Shown here in pieces: positions 60,171-64,000 of a stretch of DNA of 64,000 bases (positions are counted from its first letter, which is position 1; each line of letters starts with the position of its first letter). Location: positions 113,408 to 177,407 of the forward strand of contig NZ_VDCQ01000011.1 of NCBI RefSeq assembly GCF_006265175.1. The letters run 5' to 3'. The notes beneath the pieces were generated by a model. The model was not told where the DNA came from. It saw only the letters and a program-made list of their open reading frames with translations, and did not search any database. Position numbers and translations under genes: made by a program. Origin of the DNA: Paenibacillus hemerocallicola (GTDB lineage Bacteria; Bacillota; Bacilli; Paenibacillales; NBRC-103111).

Positions 60171-60815
60171 TTAGTTTGTGAGCAAGTCAAGTATCTCCTT
60201 CGATACCACTGAAATATCCTGGGAACCGTCGATAGTTCGCAAAAGCGCCTTCACGGTATAGTACTCCGTCAAACTGTCTGTTAGCTCTTTGTTTATTCGA
60301 AGTCGTTCTTTTACTGTTGCTTCTTGATCGTCTTCACGGTGGATCAGCATTCCATTGCAGGAGTCACAACGGTCTATGACTGCAGAAGGGTTATGAATCA
60401 TATGAAAGGAAGCACCGCAGCCCGAACAGACTCTTCGTCCAGTCAATCTGTCCAGCAGGATGCTTTCATCAACTTCAACATAGATGACGTGGTCGACGTG
60501 TCTGGCTTGACTTTTTAAATATTGCTCCAGTGCATCTGCTTGCACAACGTTCCGGGGAAATCCGTCCAAGAGAAAACCTCTATCACTGTCTGTATGATTA
60601 AGGCGCTGAAGCGCTAATCCTATCGTTACCGCATCGGGCACTAATTCTCCCTTGCTCATATACTCTTTGGCAAGTAAACCAAGCTCCGTCTGATCCTTCA
60701 AAGCTTTTCTAAACAGATCGCCTGTAGAAATATGCGGTACATGCAGATGATCGGTAATCGATTTCGCCTGAGTTCCTTTACCGGCACCTGGAAGTCCGAG
60801 CAATATTACGTTCAT
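60171..60815 (-). CDS. adk: Adenylate kinase, zinc-type lid
   Basis: This 214-residue enzyme interconverts AMP, ADP and ATP. The P-loop is GLPGAGKGT at 7-15, the AMP site includes STGDLFR and LLDGFPRN, and the lid contains four cysteines (C130, C133, C150, C153) in the zinc-binding pattern. AGGAGG lies 6 bases before ATG 60815; the frame extends to 60839 without a site. The usual adk gene of Firmicutes is in the ribosomal protein operon next to secY. This one stands alone, so it is probably a second copy, and some positions differ from the usual consensus (GTQAKSI). Confidence 0.88.
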   Translation of the reverse strand: MNVILLGLPGAGKGTQAKSITDHLHVPHISTGDLFRKALKDQTELGLLAKEYMSKGELVPDAVTIGLALQRLNHTDSDRGFLLDGFPRNVVQADALEQYLKSQARHVDHVIYVEVDESILLDRLTGRRVCSGCGASFHMIHNPSAVIDRCDSCNGMLIHREDDQEATVKERLRINKELTDSLTEYYTVKALLRTIDGSQDISVVSKEILDLLTN

Positions 60816-60941
60816 AAGACTCCTCCTTGATGAAATCAATAATATACGAAGTATAAGTCAACACCCACGTATTTCCAATGATTTTTTTGGAAAGAAGAGG
60901 AATTGCTTTGAAGCAAGTTTTTCATATAGGAGGAGAGATGC

Positions 60942-61216
60942 TCATCCGTCATCCCCCGATAACGCCTCGATCATGATTGCTGTCCCAAGCTTAAAACCGG
61001 AGGCAAAAGAAGCGGTCATGTTCATCCCGCTAGCTTGATGATATAAATCCAGTAAGCTTCGAGTTCATTGAAGTCTTCTTCGGAAAGCATTCCCTTCCAT
61101 TTATCCAATGACTCGGATATTTTTCTGTGTATGGAGCGATATTGTGGGTCTCTAGAAATAATATTCTCATCAGGTCTAATCTTTCCGTGATAGAGTTCTT
61201 CTAAGATACTTTTCAT
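60942..61216 (-). pseudogene. DUF6809-like gene with a frameshift
   Basis: The frame from ATG 61216 (after AAAGGAG) gives MKSILEELYHGKIRPDE and continues to DFNELEA, then stops at 61022. Adding one base near 61053 restores LLDLYHQASGMNMTASF, followed by ASGFKLGTAIMIEALS to a stop at 60942. This combined product of about 91 residues matches the DUF6809 pattern I know from Paenibacillus. The gene is therefore split by a one-base deletion, which may be real or a sequencing error. Its function is unknown. Confidence 0.7.
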
Positions 61217-61544
61217 TTGTTGTCTCCTTTCGACTTCATACAATTTTACAGGTTCCGAATGTCGAATATTAACTTTTATGCAGTATTTGCATAAGTTGAG
61301 ATAGGAGTCGGTACGAAACAATTAACAAAAGGCTCGGTCACCGACAGGCTGCAAACAACCTGACGGCCACCGGGCTTTTTTGTTTGGACAATGGGTAAGA
61401 GGCAGTACATCGCTCGGATGATGATAAATCTACGTTTTTTTTATAAATTGTATCGGATTTCACAAACTGTTATCCCGCTTCTGTTATATAATCCTAATAT
61501 GAGTCATTATACCTAGTTCAATGGAACCAAGCGGAGGAGAGTTT
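61217..61544. other. Intergenic region before the S-layer-homology gene
   Basis: No gene is supported. A terminator-like hairpin lies at 61329-61381 (listed separately). TATAAT at 61487-61492 is a -10 candidate without a good -35 box. The stretch from about 61430 is AT-rich. Confidence 0.4.
61329..61381 (+). terminator. Terminator-like hairpin between divergent genes
   Basis: GCTCGGT at 61332-61338 pairs with ACCGGGC at 61369-61375, with an inner CAGG/CCTG stem, followed by TTTTTT. No plus-strand gene lies directly upstream. On the minus strand a shorter T run follows. It may end readthrough in either direction or be a leader element. Confidence 0.55.
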
Positions 61545-64000
61545 ATGTCATTTTTCAAACGGCGCAGCATCGGAAAAGTTCTCGCTGTGACGATGCTATT
61601 CAGCGTACTTATGCCGGCGATCGCTCACGGGGAGGAGGAGCGGTTCAAGGACATCGCGGATTCGTATGCATCGCGAGAAATTAACCAGCTGGCGAAGACT
61701 GGCGTTTTATTGGGCTATGAGGACAAACGATTTCAACCTTCGAAAGCGATGACAAGAGCCGAGCTCGCCAAAATTATTGCGCTATTATTGGGGCTGGAGG
61801 AAAGCCCGGATAAGGCGGCTTCTTATCTGGACGTACGGGCTGACAGCTGGTATCGAGGGTATGTCGGGGCGCTCGCCGAAGCCGGGATTGTCGAAGGCTA
61901 TTCCCATACGGCATTCTCTCCGGATTCGCTCGTTACACGCGAGGAGCTCGTCGTATTTTTTATTCGAGGGCTGGGTCTTGAAGCGACGGCGAAGCAATTG
62001 CCCGCCGAATCAAGCCTGACCGATTTGGCCATCGTATCCGAATGGGCGAGACCGCATGTGGCTTTAGCGCATCGCATCGGATTTGTCGATGGGATAGACA
62101 ACGGGGATGGGACCGTTGCCTTTAATCCGAAGGAAAACGCGGAGCGTCAAGCATTGGCGCGATTAGCCTACGAGTTTCAACTTCATAAAGAGAATTATGT
62201 GAATGCGGCAAAGGCGCTTATAACGGGCGCAAAACCGGTAAAACCGGAGGCTGCCGAGGAAGTAGCCGAAAATGTGGACATCATGGACATCCGGGCGGTC
62301 GGCTTGACCGCGATTGAGGTAACATTCGGTTCGGCCGTCAAAACGGTACGAAAGTCCGATTATTCGTTTGACAAAGGGCTAACCGTCACGGACGCTGCGC
62401 TTAAAAGCGGCGCCTCGAACATCGTCGTGCTTACGATTGCCGGACAGCTGCCGGGTACGACATATAAGCTCGCCTATAAAGGAAGAGATACCGGCAAATC
62501 CGTTCTGATCGACAGCATGTTTTCTGGCGGGGGCTATTCCGGATCAACCGAAGGAACCGACGGCAATGAAAACGACACAGGAAGCGGCGTCGACACGATC
62601 GAGACGGTAATACGTCAACTGACCAGCGGCGTTGCGCAAGAGACGGTTACCATAACGGCATCAGGCACATACGGCTCAGAGAATGGCCCCGATACACCTG
62701 TAAAGCGTCTGATTATCGATCCCGGTCCGACAGGAGAAGTGACCATTCAGCACATCGTTCCCGAAGTGTTGGAGGTACTCTCCGGCGACGTCAACACGAT
62801 CAAGCTGCAGCAGACGGTCATTAAGCAATTGAGAGTTAATGCGGTAAATAACGGCGGAAGAGATGTGCGAATCGAGACAAGGGACGGCACGTCGGTGGAA
62901 AATACGACTGTCGAATCGCAGGCGGTGCTGGAGTCGTCTTCTACGACAGGGAAGCTCGGAAAAATAAAGCTTGCTTCTTCGGCATCGGGCCGAAGTCTGA
63001 CTCTCAAAGGAAATATCGACGACGAAGTAACGGTCGATGCGCCGGGAGCGCAAGTGAGCATCCAAGCTCCGTCGAACGGCAACCCGCTACCCACTGTAAT
63101 CAATAAGCTTTCTTTGGCCAAAAATGCAAAAGTAAATACAGGCAGCGGAACGAAGCTTTCATCGGTCAACGTGACGGGACAAAACACTACAGTTGATCTA
63201 AGCGGACAAGGCAGCGTGTCAAGTGTGAATGTGGATCCTTCGGCAAGCGGCACAAAATTGAATCTTGGCGAGGACACGAACGTAAGCACGATTAATGCGG
63301 ATTCCGACGTCACCCTAAGCGGTTCGCCCGACGCGATAGCCAAGGTCAAGACGGAAGGAAGCAGCTCGATTCAAGTAGATCCGAACATTCAATCAGAGGT
63401 CAAATACAAGGCATTGGCGAACGCGGTCGAAGCCATCGAAGCCGTGGGAAGGCCAATAACGTACTCCGCAGACTTGGAAGAAAAGCTTGTCCAAGCGGGC
63501 GTTGCTATGGAAATAGCCAAATTGCATGGCGTCCTGGACTCGGAAATTTTGAACCTGAACAAGCTGACCGCAGCCAAAGAAACCGTGAACGGGTGGAAGG
63601 AAAAAGTCGTTCAGGAGCGTCTGAACTTGGAGATCGGGTACCAAAGCGGAGACGACGCGGCCTCGGTCACAAAAACATTGACGCTGCGGACGACGAGCAG
63701 CCTCGTAGACTCCATTGTATGGACGCCCGACAAACCGGCGGTCGTTAATCCGTTGACCGGCGTAGTCGTCAGGCCGGTAGCGGGCGAGCCCGATGCAGTC
63801 GTAACGTTGACGGTCCAAGTCAGTTTGAACGGGTACTCGGAAATTCGTACATTCACCGTGAGCGTAAAAGCACAAGCTCCCGTTAACAACGAGAAGGCTG
63901 AAGCAATCGAAGCCGCGATAAAAGCGATCGAAGCGGTGGGGGCGCCCGTTTCCTATACTGCCGATCTAGAGGTGAAGCTTGCACAAGCGGACACTGCCAT
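61545..64000 (+). CDS. S-layer-homology-domain protein, cut off by the window end
   Basis: The open frame runs past the window edge, giving at least 818 residues. A signal peptide spans about residues 1-29 (PAIAHG). Three SLH domains follow at about 32-215, with FKDIADSYASREINQL, AMTRAELAKIIALLLGL and WYRGYVGALAEAGIVEGY. An Ig-like part, a long beta-helix-like repeat region (about 345-625) and helical units such as EAIEAVGRPITYSADLEEKL follow. The last unit recurs near the window end as EAIEAAIKAIEAVGAPVSYT. GGAGGAGAG precedes ATG 61545. It is a cell-wall-anchored surface protein of unknown role. Confidence 0.9.
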   Translation, partial: MSFFKRRSIGKVLAVTMLFSVLMPAIAHGEEERFKDIADSYASREINQLAKTGVLLGYEDKRFQPSKAMTRAELAKIIALLLGLEESPDKAASYLDVRADSWYRGYVGALAEAGIVEGYSHTAFSPDSLVTREELVVFFIRGLGLEATAKQLPAESSLTDLAIVSEWARPHVALAHRIGFVDGIDNGDGTVAFNPKENAERQALARLAYEFQLHKENYVNAAKALITGAKPVKPEAAEEVAENVDIMDIRAVGLTAIEVTFGSAVKTVRKSDYSFDKGLTVTDAALKSGASNIVVLTIAGQLPGTTYKLAYKGRDTGKSVLIDSMFSGGGYSGSTEGTDGNENDTGSGVDTIETVIRQLTSGVAQETVTITASGTYGSENGPDTPVKRLIIDPGPTGEVTIQHIVPEVLEVLSGDVNTIKLQQTVIKQLRVNAVNNGGRDVRIETRDGTSVENTTVESQAVLESSSTTGKLGKIKLASSASGRSLTLKGNIDDEVTVDAPGAQVSIQAPSNGNPLPTVINKLSLAKNAKVNTGSGTKLSSVNVTGQNTTVDLSGQGSVSSVNVDPSASGTKLNLGEDTNVSTINADSDVTLSGSPDAIAKVKTEGSSSIQVDPNIQSEVKYKALANAVEAIEAVGRPITYSADLEEKLVQAGVAMEIAKLHGVLDSEILNLNKLTAAKETVNGWKEKVVQERLNLEIGYQSGDDAASVTKTLTLRTTSSLVDSIVWTPDKPAVVNPLTGVVVRPVAGEPDAVVTLTVQVSLNGYSEIRTFTVSVKAQAPVNNEKAEAIEAAIKAIEAVGAPVSYTADLEVKLAQADTA

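Overview
The window looks like chromosome from a moderately high-GC Firmicute of the Paenibacillaceae (Paenibacillus or Cohnella type). The evidence is strong AGGAGG ribosome binding sites with frequent TTG and GTG starts, YesM/YesN-type two-component pairs beside carbohydrate ABC transporters, a DUF5696-like lipoprotein, an S-layer-homology protein and a DUF6809-like gene. All family assignments come from reading motifs; no database search was run.

Region 1 (1-2.4 kb) is a MacB-type ABC ATPase plus FtsX permease. Region 2 (2.8-23.6 kb) is a large carbohydrate uptake and degradation locus. It holds a response regulator and sensor kinase, a substrate-binding lipoprotein, a secreted clan-A-like glycosidase, a lyase-like protein, an MsmX-like ATPase, a 994-residue substrate-binding protein with extra beta modules, two permease pairs, an NHL-TPR-Yip1 membrane protein and a DUF5696-like lipoprotein. 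A 14-base motif GTAAACAnnTTCAA occurs twice, 20 bp apart, before the binding-protein gene and once before the ATPase operon; it is the probable site of the response regulator. Region 3 (23.9-26.9 kb) has an AraC regulator, a GyrI-like protein, a small membrane protein and a nucleotidyltransferase.

Region 4 (27-34 kb) holds a cytoplasmic GntR regulator fused to a solute-binding-protein fold, an orphan substrate-binding lipoprotein and a 1233-residue secreted beta-propeller protein. Region 5 (34.2-38 kb) has a TetR regulator and an NAD-dependent epimerase-like gene sharing a near-identical palindromic operator, a CBS-domain protein and a DHA2-type MFS exporter. Region 6 (38-48.6 kb) is a second sugar locus, probably intracellular: a GH78 rhamnosidase, an unrecognised 831-residue protein, a YesN-like regulator with a degenerate receiver, an AraC regulator, an ADP-ribosylglycohydrolase-family protein and an amidohydrolase of the sugar-lactonase type.

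Region 7 (48.8-56.9 kb) contains a 58-residue exported peptide gene on the minus strand and a five-gene operon: ATPase, adaptor lipoprotein, double-FtsX permease with a Gly/Gln repeat, second ATPase with an AbrB-like tail, and substrate-binding lipoprotein. Region 8 (57-61.2 kb) has PgpA, a small protein, three tRNAs (fMet, a CAU tRNA that is probably Ile2, Leu-UAA), two GNAT acetyltransferases, a histidine phosphatase, an adenylate kinase and a frameshifted DUF6809-like gene. The window ends inside an S-layer-homology protein that starts at 61545.
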